13,709 nt of DNA, taken from UBA1231 sp045123185. Lineage in GTDB: Bacteria; Bacillota_I; Bacilli_A; ML615J-28; CAG-313. The stretch lies in contig JBGVIL010000126.1 in NCBI GenBank assembly GCA_045123185.1, positions 1-13,709 on the forward strand, written 5' to 3'. This document shows positions 6,288-13,687 of this stretch, in pieces. Both the position numbers and the translations under genes were made by a program. A model generated the notes under the pieces. It was not told the origin of the DNA, did not search any database, and worked only from the letters and a program-made list of their open reading frames with translations. Numbering within the stretch: position 1 is the stretch's first letter; each line of letters opens with the position of its first letter.

Positions 6288-7058
6288 ATGAAAAAAAGAA
6301 CTATACTTCCCATGATTATTGGTCTATCAGCTGGCATCGTAATTGTATTATCTGTAATAATGATGTTTATTTTAGGTTATAAAGATAATCATATTCATGC
6401 GTATGCATTATTAATAGCAAGTGGAGTGATGATTGCTTTAGGTGGATTACTTAGTTATTTTCACAATGATAGATTTGCAGCTGTGGTGATGTTATTTTTT
6501 ACAATTTTAGGATTTATATCGCTAAGAATGTTTTATACTCATCCAATATTAGAAATTGTTCTTGCACCTAGTTGGTTACTATTAATAATTTTACTTGCTT
6601 TAATCGGTAGTTTTGCAGCCATTATTTTATCTGCATATCGTTTACCAGTTAATCAATTAGTATTTGATAATAAGATGTTTGGAGATGTTCCTAAGAATCA
6701 TAAACCTTCATTAATTTTTACTGGTATTCAATCTGTATTATTAATTTTATTGTTTTTAAATCATATTATTATGAAAGGCATTTATGTTGAAATTATTGTC
6801 GCAATTGATTTAGCATTAGTGATTGGTGGAAAATATTTATCATTTATTAAGAAACATCGAATTGGCTCACTAATGATTTTAGCATCAACCATCATCTTGT
6901 TACTTGGTGTTAATCCAAAAGAATTAAGTATTGATAATACATCAGTTATTTTAATGACTTTTGCGTATATTAACAGTATTATTTTATCAATATTAGAAAT
7001 GGTAAAATATGAAGAAGGTGAAGAAGTTCACATTGGACCAAAGGAGTATAAAGACTAA
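6288..7058 (+). CDS. Polytopic membrane protein of unknown function
   Basis: I do not recognise this 256-residue protein. It has about eight hydrophobic segments, near residues 7-30, 38-58, 63-82, 92-116, 141-161, 165-184, 192-208 and 219-238. The N terminus is basic (MKKR) and the C-terminal tail is charged and acidic (from about 239). There is no obvious catalytic or transporter motif. The start at 6288 is chosen because GGAG (6276-6279) sits eight bases before it. An in-frame ATG at 6270 lies upstream of that site and overlaps the promoter region. Its TAA overlaps the tatD start by one base (TAATG), so the two are translationally coupled. The link to TatD and a lipoprotein protease is positional only. 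Confidence 0.75.
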   Translation: MKKRTILPMIIGLSAGIVIVLSVIMMFILGYKDNHIHAYALLIASGVMIALGGLLSYFHNDRFAAVVMLFFTILGFISLRMFYTHPILEIVLAPSWLLLIILLALIGSFAAIILSAYRLPVNQLVFDNKMFGDVPKNHKPSLIFTGIQSVLLILLFLNHIIMKGIYVEIIVAIDLALVIGGKYLSFIKKHRIGSLMILASTIILLLGVNPKELSIDNTSVILMTFAYINSIILSILEMVKYEEGEEVHIGPKEYKD

Positions 7059-7843
7059 TGTTTGTAGATACACATTGTCATTTAAATAATGACACTTTAT
7101 ATAAAATTAGACATGAAATAATTAAAGAAGCAAGTGATGTTAATGTTAAACTATTTATAGTTCCAGGATATGATTTAAATACATCAAAGTTAGCAATTAA
7201 ACTTGCGGAAGAATTTGATAATGTTTATGCAGCAGTTGGTTTTCATCCTACAGAAATTAAAGACTATTCTGATAAAGAGTATTCGTGGTTAGAAGAAGCA
7301 TGTAAACATCCTAAAGTTGTTGCAGTTGGTGAAATTGGTTATGATTTTCATTGGGATACAACTACTCCTGAAGAACAAGAAGTAAGTTTCAAAAGACAAA
7401 TTGAAATAGCTAAAAAAATTGGAAAACCTTTAATTATTCATTCAAGAGATGCAATGCAAAAGACTTTTGATACTTTAGTTGAAACAGATGCGTTTTCTAT
7501 CGGTGGTGTAATGCATTCGTATTCAGGTAGTGTTGAAATGGCAAAAGAGTTTGTTAAAAGAGGGTTTTATTTAGGAATTGGTGGACCTTTAACTTTTTTA
7601 AACGCAAAAGATCCAAAATTAGTTGTAAGTTCTATTGATTTAAAATATATTATAACTGAAACAGATTCTCCATATCTAACTCCACATCCTTATCGTGGTA
7701 AGATGAATTCACCAAAATATATTCCATTAATTGCTGAAAAAATTATGGAACTTAAAAATATCAATGAAGATACTTTACAAAAACAAGTATTGGAAAATGT
7801 AAAAAGATTATTTAAAATTGAGGTTGAAAATGAAGAAAATTAA
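7058..7843 (+). CDS. tatD: TatD-family metal-dependent hydrolase/DNase
   Basis: A 261-residue TIM-barrel metallohydrolase. Family members act as Mg2+-dependent 3'-5' exonucleases or DNases, and some act on D-aminoacyl substrates. The metal ligands of the family are all present: H6 and H8 in DTHCH, E92 in GEIGYDFHW, H128 in IIHSRDA, H153 in MHSYSG and D203 in ETDSPYLTP. The usual RGKxNxP stretch follows at about 213-219. Length is typical. AAAGGAG (7040-7046) lies 11 bases before the start, inside the end of the preceding gene, and the start overlaps that gene's stop by one base. In Bacilli tatD often lies near metG or rnmV. Here it is instead in an operon with two envelope proteins. Confidence 0.95.
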   Translation: MFVDTHCHLNNDTLYKIRHEIIKEASDVNVKLFIVPGYDLNTSKLAIKLAEEFDNVYAAVGFHPTEIKDYSDKEYSWLEEACKHPKVVAVGEIGYDFHWDTTTPEEQEVSFKRQIEIAKKIGKPLIIHSRDAMQKTFDTLVETDAFSIGGVMHSYSGSVEMAKEFVKRGFYLGIGGPLTFLNAKDPKLVVSSIDLKYIITETDSPYLTPHPYRGKMNSPKYIPLIAEKIMELKNINEDTLQKQVLENVKRLFKIEVENEEN

Positions 7844-8642
7844 TTTTATTGCTTTATTATTAATCTTATTATCGCTTACAAGTTGTGGTGTTATTAATCA
7901 GGAATATAACAATAGTATTAATAATAAAGTTGTTAATGTAGAAGATTATACAATTGATGAATTTCAAGATGCAATTGTAATTGCAACTGAAAAAGCTGAA
8001 CAATCTTGTATTTCAATTGTTGACTCAGGTTATATCGGAACATCTTTAGGAAGTGCTGTTGTAGTAAAAAGAGTTTGTTACAATGGAACTAAAGTTGTTG
8101 ATGATGTATTAAAAGCAACTAGATTTGAATATTTTGCGATTACTAATCGTCACGTAGTTGATGGTTCTAATCGTAATGTAAGTGTATACTTAAAAGAAAA
8201 TCTTGCTGATGACAAATATGTAACATCTAATGTCGAAGTACTTGTTAAAAGTACTAAAGAAGATTTGGCACTAATTAAATTTAGTTCGACTATTTTAATT
8301 GAACCATGTTCTGTTAATCGTTCATTTAATTTAAAGAAAGGTCAAATAGTTTTAGCAATTGGATCACCACATAGTTTAGAATATTATAATACAGTAACAA
8401 TGGGTATTATTAGTCATCCAAATCGTATTATTATGGAAGAAAATATTAAGGTTAATTATATTCAACATGACGCAGCGATTAATCCTGGAAATAGTGGTGG
8501 AGGACTTTTTGATATTAATGGTAAACTAATTGGTTTAAATACAGCTAGAATTGAAGATAATAGTGATTATATTTATGGTATCTCATTATCTATTCCTATT
8601 AATGATATTATTAATGCATTAGGAGAAGAGTACTTCAAGTAA
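7830..8642 (+). CDS. Lipoprotein serine protease, HtrA/DegP catalytic type without PDZ
   Basis: A 270-residue predicted lipoprotein. It has a basic N terminus, a hydrophobic segment and the lipobox LTSC, with C19 as the lipidated residue, so the enzyme would be tethered outside the membrane. The trypsin-like fold (family S1C) shows the full triad: H108 in TNRHVVDG, D145 in EDLALIKF and S222 in HDAAINPGNSGGG. HtrA proteases normally carry one or two PDZ domains after this region. Here the protein ends about 48 residues after the active serine, so none is present. Three further cysteines (C60, C83, C160) are unusual for an exported protein. The ATG at 7830 is chosen because TTGAGG just upstream serves as ribosome site. 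A TTG at 7818 would spoil the signal peptide start. It overlaps tatD by 14 bases. Confidence 0.88.
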   Translation: MKKINFIALLLILLSLTSCGVINQEYNNSINNKVVNVEDYTIDEFQDAIVIATEKAEQSCISIVDSGYIGTSLGSAVVVKRVCYNGTKVVDDVLKATRFEYFAITNRHVVDGSNRNVSVYLKENLADDKYVTSNVEVLVKSTKEDLALIKFSSTILIEPCSVNRSFNLKKGQIVLAIGSPHSLEYYNTVTMGIISHPNRIIMEENIKVNYIQHDAAINPGNSGGGLFDINGKLIGLNTARIEDNSDYIYGISLSIPINDIINALGEEYFK

Positions 8643-8645
8643 AAT

Positions 8646-8678
8646 AAAAGCATTCATTCGTAAAGAATGAATGCTTTT
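8646..8678. terminator. Shared bidirectional terminator of convergent genes
   Basis: A perfect 14-bp stem (AAAAGCATTCATTC, 8646-8659, with GAATGAATGCTTTT, 8665-8678) and a 5-base loop. A T run follows on the plus strand and an A-rich stretch precedes it, so it can stop transcription in both directions. It starts 3 bases after the protease stop codon and ends directly against the PBP stop codon (8679-8681). Confidence 0.92.
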
Positions 8679-10634
8679 TTATTCCTCTTCTTTTTTATAT
8701 AATAGTTCAACATACCAAGGTATATTGTTTTTTCGAAAATAAACATCTTTCGTATAATCGTTAAAACCACCATAAAAACCAGTAATTGGATTTAGTTTAA
8801 CACTAATAATATTATCAGGTGTCTTATACCAAGTAGAATGATTTAACTCAGCATAGTTATTAATAGTTCTAGCCCATATTGATTTACCAAAACTTGTTTC
8901 ATTACTTGAAGTAATTTTTCTATTGTCATCGTAACCTGTCCATACGCCAATACAAATGTCTTGATTAAAACCAACAATTAAATTATCAGTATCAGTAGAA
9001 CCGGATTTTGCTGCAAAATCATGTGATAATAAAGACGCAATCCTTGAACCAGTTGGTAATATATTAATAGAAACATTGCGATCAAAAACTGAAGTCATTG
9101 CATTTGCAAGTAAAAATGTATCACTTTGATCAGCTACTCTAACAGATTGATTATTTTGATGTTCATAAAGTATTTTATCATCAAATGTCGTAATTTTATT
9201 AATTAAAAAACTTTCGTTTTTTACACCTAAATTGGCAAGTGCAGCATATCCTTCAGTCAAGTTTTGTAATGTTACTTCATGTGTTCCAAGCGCAAGAGAA
9301 GGTATTGGTTTTGCGTTATTTGAAACACCAAATCGATTTAACATTTCAACGAGTCTTTCTTCACCTAAAAATAAATGAGTTTTCATAGCGTAAATATTAT
9401 CACTAGTTGCAAGAGCATAAATCATGGAAACATCAGTGTTTGGATAAATGTTTTGAAAATTTTTTGGCGTATATTGTTCTTTATTAACGTAAAATGTAGT
9501 TGGTTCACTCATGAAAGTTGTTGATAAATTAAAACCATTTTCAAGTGCAGCTAAATAAAGAAACGGTTTTATAGTCGATGCAGGTTGTCTTTTACTAGTA
9601 GTAGCACGGTTATAAGTACTTAACTGATAGTCAGTACCACCAATAACAGTTAAAATTTTCCCTGTGCTTGGTTCAATAGCATATAACGCAACTTGAATAT
9701 CACTATTTGGATGATATTCATTAATGTATTTTTGGGCTGCATCGTTCAAATTTGAGTCAAGAGTTGTATATACTTTTATTCCTTCATAAAGGTAATCATT
9801 TAAAAAACCCATTGACATTATTTTATTTACAACCATATCTTGAAAATATGGAGCTTTATCGTTTTGAATATGAGGATTTTTACCATATAATATGGGTGTT
9901 TCAATAATAGCATTATCATAATCTATTTTTGTTATTTTACCATCTGTCAATAATTCCTTTAAAATTAATTGTTTTCTTTCATTATTATTTTCCGGATTTT
10001 TTATTGGTGAATAAATTGATGGACCTTTAGGAATGGATGCAAGAATTGCTGCTTCGGCTAAAGTTAAATCATTTGCATGTTTATTAAAATAAAATAAACT
10101 TGCGTCTTCAATACCATAAATTCCATGGTCAAAATAGATTGAGTTTAGGTACCCTTCAAGAATTATTTCTTTAGAGTATTTAGATTCAATATGCATTGCT
10201 ATCATTAATTCATAGATTTTTCTTTTTATTGTTTTATTACTATTTAAATAAAGTAGTCTTACATATTGTTGGGTAATTGTAGATGCTCCTTCAACCATAC
10301 TACCTGCTTTGATATCTGCAAGTAACGCACCACCTATTCGAATAAAGTCTACTCCTTGATGTTCATAAAATCTTTTGTCTTCAATTGATATGAACGCATT
10401 GATAATATCTTTATCAATATCATTTAATTTAATATAGGATTGTTTTCTTCCATTGGTATATGATAGAAATTTTACACCTTGATTATCATATAACTCGATA
10501 TTAATGATTGGTGGTATGTCATATGATAGTTTATAACTAATAATTGAGAAACTAATTAAAATAACTGTACTTATTATAATTACAATTCCTAGTGTGATTC
10601 TACAGATTTTCAGAATCTTTTTTAATATTTTCAT
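8679..10634 (-). CDS. Class A penicillin-binding protein (transglycosylase/transpeptidase)
   Basis: A bifunctional peptidoglycan synthase of 651 residues. It has a short cytoplasmic N terminus, one membrane anchor (about 12-34) and an extracellular body. The glycosyltransferase domain (GT51, about 60-230) carries EDKRFYEHQGVD with catalytic E85 and the GASTITQQ motif (116-123). The transpeptidase domain (about 310-600) carries the S-T-I-K active-site motif at 353-356 (nucleophile S353), S-D-N at 411-413 and K-S-G-S-T at 543-547. All catalytic motifs are intact, so it should polymerise glycan strands, cross-link them and bind beta-lactams. The length is short for the class, with no C-terminal extension. 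A GGTGAT site precedes the ATG. Its presence indicates a walled cell. No clear promoter was found, but an inverted repeat lies upstream at 10663-10684. Confidence 0.96.
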   Translation of the reverse strand: MKILKKILKICRITLGIVIIISTVILISFSIISYKLSYDIPPIINIELYDNQGVKFLSYTNGRKQSYIKLNDIDKDIINAFISIEDKRFYEHQGVDFIRIGGALLADIKAGSMVEGASTITQQYVRLLYLNSNKTIKRKIYELMIAMHIESKYSKEIILEGYLNSIYFDHGIYGIEDASLFYFNKHANDLTLAEAAILASIPKGPSIYSPIKNPENNNERKQLILKELLTDGKITKIDYDNAIIETPILYGKNPHIQNDKAPYFQDMVVNKIMSMGFLNDYLYEGIKVYTTLDSNLNDAAQKYINEYHPNSDIQVALYAIEPSTGKILTVIGGTDYQLSTYNRATTSKRQPASTIKPFLYLAALENGFNLSTTFMSEPTTFYVNKEQYTPKNFQNIYPNTDVSMIYALATSDNIYAMKTHLFLGEERLVEMLNRFGVSNNAKPIPSLALGTHEVTLQNLTEGYAALANLGVKNESFLINKITTFDDKILYEHQNNQSVRVADQSDTFLLANAMTSVFDRNVSINILPTGSRIASLLSHDFAAKSGSTDTDNLIVGFNQDICIGVWTGYDDNRKITSSNETSFGKSIWARTINNYAELNHSTWYKTPDNIISVKLNPITGFYGGFNDYTKDVYFRKNNIPWYVELLYKKEEE

Positions 10635-10662
10635 TATATCACCAATATTAGTATTTGATAAA

Positions 10663-10684
10663 TTACCAATTTGTTACATGGTAA
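10663..10684. promoter_or_regulatory. Inverted repeat upstream of the PBP gene, possible operator
   Basis: A perfect 6-bp inverted repeat, TTACCA (10663-10668) and TGGTAA (10679-10684), with a 10-base spacer. It lies between the terminator of the upstream gene and the PBP start, about 30-50 bases before the ATG. The layout fits a dimeric regulator site, but no second copy was seen in the window. Confidence 0.3.
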
Positions 10685-10690
10685 AAAATG

Positions 10691-10714
10691 AAAAAATCCT
10701 GTATAAACAGGATT
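10691..10714 (-). terminator. Terminator of the 96-residue gene
   Basis: Read on the minus strand, AATCCTG (10708-10714) and CAGGATT (10695-10701) form a 7-bp stem with a 6-base loop, followed by a run of U (complement of the A run at 10691-10696). The stem begins within the stop codon of the 96-residue gene. The PBP gene downstream must therefore have its own promoter. Confidence 0.78.
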
Positions 10715-11003
10715 ATTCACCATTGATTAAGTGATCAATTGAAGTTTCTAAATCACCAATATAAATATGTTCAGTACTAGTTTGTCCAAAACAGTTTGTT
10801 ACTGGAATATCATCCATTAAAACGTTAGTTTTTTCAAAACCATTAATTAGTTCAAGATTATCACATAATAAGTAATCAAATTCAATAATTTGATTATTAT
10901 ATAAAATATGATAGTCATCAAGAAGTTCTATTTTTGTGTTGATGATTAACATTTCATCAAATATATTTAGTTTGTTAAATGTTTTACTTATTATTAATAC
11001 CAT
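10713..11003 (-). CDS. 96-residue protein resembling the C-terminal part of a flavin disulfide reductase
   Basis: A small cytoplasmic protein that I cannot assign with certainty. Residues about 34-50 (NNQIIEFDYLLCDN) followed by PVTNCFGQTSTEHIYIGDLE (67-86) recall a segment of pyridine nucleotide-disulfide oxidoreductases such as thioredoxin reductase. There, an 'I-x-x-D-x-(V/I)' strand is followed by 'G-x-T-S-x-x-x-(I/V)-(Y/F)-A-A-G-D' near the FAD-binding C terminus. The N-terminal FAD and NAD(P)H nucleotide folds and the redox CxxC are absent. It has a good ribosome site (GGGTGAT, minus strand, 11007-11013), a promoter and its own terminator, so it looks expressed rather than decayed. It may be a reduced derivative, or the similarity may be coincidental. 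Confidence 0.7.
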   Translation of the reverse strand: MVLIISKTFNKLNIFDEMLIINTKIELLDDYHILYNNQIIEFDYLLCDNLELINGFEKTNVLMDDIPVTNCFGQTSTEHIYIGDLETSIDHLINGE

Positions 11004-11018
11004 TTTATCACCCAGTTA

Positions 11019-11047
11019 ATTATACAATAAATAAAAGTTTTTTTCTA
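11019..11047 (-). promoter_or_regulatory. Promoter of the 96-residue gene
   Basis: Read on the minus strand, a perfect TATAAT (11019-11024) lies 17 bases downstream of a moderate -35, TAGAAA (11042-11047). The leader before the ATG is very short. Confidence 0.55.
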
Positions 11048-11072
11048 TTTTTATAGTAATATTGTTTATTTA

Positions 11073-11081
11073 TGTTATAAT
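11073..11081 (+). promoter_or_regulatory. Extended -10 promoter of the amidohydrolase operon
   Basis: TGtTATAAT is a perfect extended -10 element, about 24 bases before the amidohydrolase ATG. No good -35 is seen at 16-18 bases spacing. It is back to back with the promoter of the 96-residue gene, inside a 101-base divergent intergenic region. Confidence 0.65.
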
Positions 11082-11104
11082 TGAATTATTAATGGAGGTA
11101 TATT

Positions 11105-12262
11105 ATGATTTTAATTAAGAATGCAAATTTAATTTCAATGGAAGAAGTTAATTATGAAATATGTGATATTTTATTAGATGGCAATAAAATAGAAAAGATT
11201 GGTCATCTAAATGAAGAAGATTACCCAAATGTTGTTGTAGTTGATGCGAAAGAACGTTTTGTTACACCTGGACTAGTTGATCCTCACTGTCATGTTGGTT
11301 TGATGGAATCAACAATTGGTTGGGCAGGAAGTGATGTCAATGAAATTACAAATCCAATCACTCCTGAATTACGTGGTATTGATGGTGTTAAACCACATGA
11401 TGAATGTTTTAAGGAAGCATTAGAAAGTGGTGTTACAACAGTATGTTGTGGCCCTGGTTCTGCAAACTTAATTGGTGGAACTTTCTGTGCATTAAAAACA
11501 AAAGGTAAAACTGTTGATGAAATGATTCTAGTAAAAGAACTTGCTATGAAGATGGCATTAGGTGAAAATCCTAAACGTTGTTACGGTAATGCGAAAACAT
11601 CACCTCAAACTAGAATGGCTTCTGCATCACTTATTAGAGAATGGTTATTTAAAGCAAAAAATTATCATGAAAAGAAATTAGCAGCTGAGGCTGATAAGTC
11701 AAAGATGCCTGAATTTAACATGAAATTAGAATCTTTATCTCGCGTATTTGATGGGCTACCTGTAAAAATTCATGCCCATCAAGCTGATGATATTGCAACT
11801 GCAATGCGTATTGGTAAAGAGTTTGGTTTGAAGATGACAGTTGATCATTGTACTGAAGGATATTTAATTGCTGATAGTTTAAAAGCTAATGATCAAATGG
11901 TAATTTTAGGTCCTGTGATGCATAATAAAAGTAAATATGAATTAAAAGAAAAGTCTTTTTCATCTGGTAAAATATTATATGAAAAAGGTGTAACATTTAG
12001 TATTATGACAGATCATCCTGTAATTGAACAAAAACATACAATGATTCATGCTGCTTTATTTGTAAAAGCAGGATTACCAGAATTAGAAGCATTAAAAGCA
12101 GTTACAATTAACGCAGCAAAAACTTGTTTTATTGATGAATATGTTGGAAGTATTAAAGAAGGAAAACATGCTGATATCGTTGTATGGAGTAAACACCCAT
12201 TAGACATTATGGCTGAAGCAGATGTTGTTATTCTAAATGGTAATATTGAAAAACAAAACTAA
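11105..12262 (+). CDS. Metal-dependent amidohydrolase
   Basis: A 385-residue cytoplasmic enzyme of the amidohydrolase superfamily, nearest in style to imidazolonepropionase-like and related cyclic-amide or peptide hydrolases (COG1228-type). The substrate is unknown. The N- and C-terminal beta-sandwich parts flank a TIM barrel. Ligand candidates are H61 and H63 in VDPHCH, H223 and H225 in KIHAHQADD, H248 in VDHCTEG and D303 in MTDHP. The C-terminal 'GSIKEGKHADIVVW' (348-361) is the usual closing strand. GTTTVCCGPGSANLIGG-like residues at about 109-125 are characteristic of an uncharacterised Firmicutes subgroup. The start follows GGAGGT (11094-11099). It is the first gene of an operon; the next gene starts 13 bases after its stop. 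Confidence 0.92.
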   Translation: MILIKNANLISMEEVNYEICDILLDGNKIEKIGHLNEEDYPNVVVVDAKERFVTPGLVDPHCHVGLMESTIGWAGSDVNEITNPITPELRGIDGVKPHDECFKEALESGVTTVCCGPGSANLIGGTFCALKTKGKTVDEMILVKELAMKMALGENPKRCYGNAKTSPQTRMASASLIREWLFKAKNYHEKKLAAEADKSKMPEFNMKLESLSRVFDGLPVKIHAHQADDIATAMRIGKEFGLKMTVDHCTEGYLIADSLKANDQMVILGPVMHNKSKYELKEKSFSSGKILYEKGVTFSIMTDHPVIEQKHTMIHAALFVKAGLPELEALKAVTINAAKTCFIDEYVGSIKEGKHADIVVWSKHPLDIMAEADVVILNGNIEKQN

Positions 12263-12275
12263 TTAGGAGAATTTT

Positions 12276-12698
12276 ATGTCAAAGAAAACAGTTGTTATTG
12301 TTCTTGGACATCGCTTAAATGACGATGGTTCAATAACTAAAATTCAAGAAGAAAGACTTAAAATGGCTTTAGAACTTGAAGAGATGTTTCATCCAGATTA
12401 CTTTATTTTATCAGGCGGCTTAGCTAATCCAATTCCACAATTGACAGAAGCAGAAGCAATGTATAATTACTTAGTAAAAGTTGGATTCAATAAGGATAAA
12501 TTAATTAAAGAAATGAATTCTCATTCAACTGTTGAAAATGCAAAATACTCAATTCCAATTGCTTTAGAATTAAATGCTGAGATTATTATTGTTTGTTCAT
12601 CTGCATATCATTTTGAAAATCCAGTTTATAAATTAATGGAATCTTTTGTAAATGAAACCAAGAATAAAAATGTTATATTAATGACATATTGTCGATAA
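12276..12698 (+). CDS. YdcF/SanA-like DUF218 protein, short soluble form
   Basis: A 140-residue protein of the DUF218 family (PF02698), which includes YdcF, SanA and ElyC. YdcF binds S-adenosylmethionine in vitro, and SanA and ElyC affect envelope integrity; the reaction is generally unknown. Seen here are VVIVLGHRL (6-14), D-G at 17-18, RL (27-28), ILSGG (44-48), TEAEAM (57-62), E79 and HSTVENAKYS (83-92), all in family order. The late His (H112 in AYHFENP) is kept, but the Arg that usually follows a few residues later is not seen. There is no signal peptide or membrane anchor, unlike most envelope relatives, so it is probably cytosolic. AGGAGA (12265-12270) precedes the start. It sits between the amidohydrolase and the PI-PLC genes (gaps of 13 and 19 bases), so all three are likely co-transcribed. 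Confidence 0.88.
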   Translation: MSKKTVVIVLGHRLNDDGSITKIQEERLKMALELEEMFHPDYFILSGGLANPIPQLTEAEAMYNYLVKVGFNKDKLIKEMNSHSTVENAKYSIPIALELNAEIIIVCSSAYHFENPVYKLMESFVNETKNKNVILMTYCR

Positions 12699-12717
12699 AA
12701 AAGTAGGAAAGAATCAT

Positions 12718-13635
12718 ATGGAAAGATTTTTTAAAAAAGAAATAATTATTAAAATTTTATTAATTGTGATCGTAATTCTACTTACAAAGATTGCTATGTC
12801 ACCAATTAATAAAAATTATCCAACTACTGATTGGATGAAAAATATTGATGATAATAAACCAATTAATGATCTTGTAATTCCTGGAACTCACGATTCAGGT
12901 TCTACACATTCAATTTTTGATGCTGCAGGAAAATGTCAAGATATGAGTATTAAGAATCAATTAAATGTGGGTATTAGATTTTTAGATATTAGATTACAAT
13001 TGGTTAAGGATGAACTTTCAGTAGTACATAGTTTTGTTGATCAAAATATATCTTTTATTGATGTATTGGAAGATATTAACGAATTTATAAATAACTATCA
13101 AACTGAATTTTTAATCATATCGATTAAAGAAGACAGTGATCCTAAAAATTCAACCATTGAATTTGAGGATAAAGTTTTAGAAGAATTATCAAAATACAAT
13201 AATATTGTTTTAGATTCTTTACCTAAAACAATCAAAGATGCCCGTGGAAAAATATACATTTTGAACCGCTTTACGAGTATAGATGTTGGGATTAACGCAT
13301 ATAATGGATGGCGTGATTCAAGTTCATTCGAACTTGGTGATTTGTATATTCAAGATAATTATTCAGTTGATTCAACAGCCATTAAAATTGATGATATCAA
13401 AAAGACTTTTGAACTAAGCATGAAAGATCCGAATCATCTTTATTTGAATTTCACTAGTTGTTATTTAAATAACACATTTCCACCACTTTATGCTGGTACG
13501 CCTGCAAAAAAGATTAATAAATGGTTAATTGATTATTTAAATGAATATCAAATAAAAGGTATTGTAATAATGGATTTTGTCACAAAAGATTTAGTTAAAA
13601 AAATATATGAGGTGAATTATGAAAAAACTAATTAA
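12718..13635 (+). CDS. Membrane-anchored phosphatidylinositol-specific phospholipase C-like enzyme
   Basis: A 305-residue protein with an N-terminal hydrophobic anchor (about 9-27) and a PI-PLC X-domain filling the rest (about 36-300), probably facing outside. Compared with the Bacillus cereus enzyme, the active-site residues can be placed: H58 and D59 in IPGTHDSG, D90 and R92 in FLDIRL, H104 in VVHSF, K137 in ISIKED, R184 in ILNRF, and D213 in IQDNY. Late IVIMDFV (282-288) supplies D286. Such enzymes cleave phosphatidylinositol or its glycosylated anchors to a cyclic inositol phosphate and diacylglycerol. There is no lipobox or clear cleavage site, so it is likely a signal-anchored enzyme. 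AGGAAA (12705-12710) precedes the start. As last full gene of the operon, it overlaps the next short ORF by 17 bases. Confidence 0.92.
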   Translation: MERFFKKEIIIKILLIVIVILLTKIAMSPINKNYPTTDWMKNIDDNKPINDLVIPGTHDSGSTHSIFDAAGKCQDMSIKNQLNVGIRFLDIRLQLVKDELSVVHSFVDQNISFIDVLEDINEFINNYQTEFLIISIKEDSDPKNSTIEFEDKVLEELSKYNNIVLDSLPKTIKDARGKIYILNRFTSIDVGINAYNGWRDSSSFELGDLYIQDNYSVDSTAIKIDDIKKTFELSMKDPNHLYLNFTSCYLNNTFPPLYAGTPAKKINKWLIDYLNEYQIKGIVIMDFVTKDLVKKIYEVNYEKTN

Positions 13636-13687
13636 TGTTTTATTTTCTATTTTCGCTGGATTAGTTTTATTGGTATCTTTTGTATAG
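13619..13687 (+). CDS. 22-residue membrane ORF or interrupted gene start
   Basis: A strong ribosome site (GAGGTGA, 13609-13615) inside the PI-PLC coding end precedes an ATG that opens a frame beginning M-K-K-L-I-N and continuing as one hydrophobic helix. A TAG stop ends it after 22 residues. The same frame then reads on as I-F-I-E-S-R-L to the window edge. It may be a tiny membrane protein, or the head of a longer gene broken by one nonsense mutation or sequencing error. The 22 remaining bases cannot decide. Confidence 0.4.
   Translation: MKKLINVLFSIFAGLVLLVSFV

Noticed and set aside
7818..7829. TTG start giving a four-residue longer protease
   Set aside because: The TTGAGG here is better read as ribosome site for the ATG at 7830, which gives a normal lipoprotein signal peptide.
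11045..11056. CTAT-TTTT-ATAG palindrome in the divergent promoter region
   Set aside because: Four base pairs in very AT-rich DNA, overlapping a weak -35; not distinguishable from chance.
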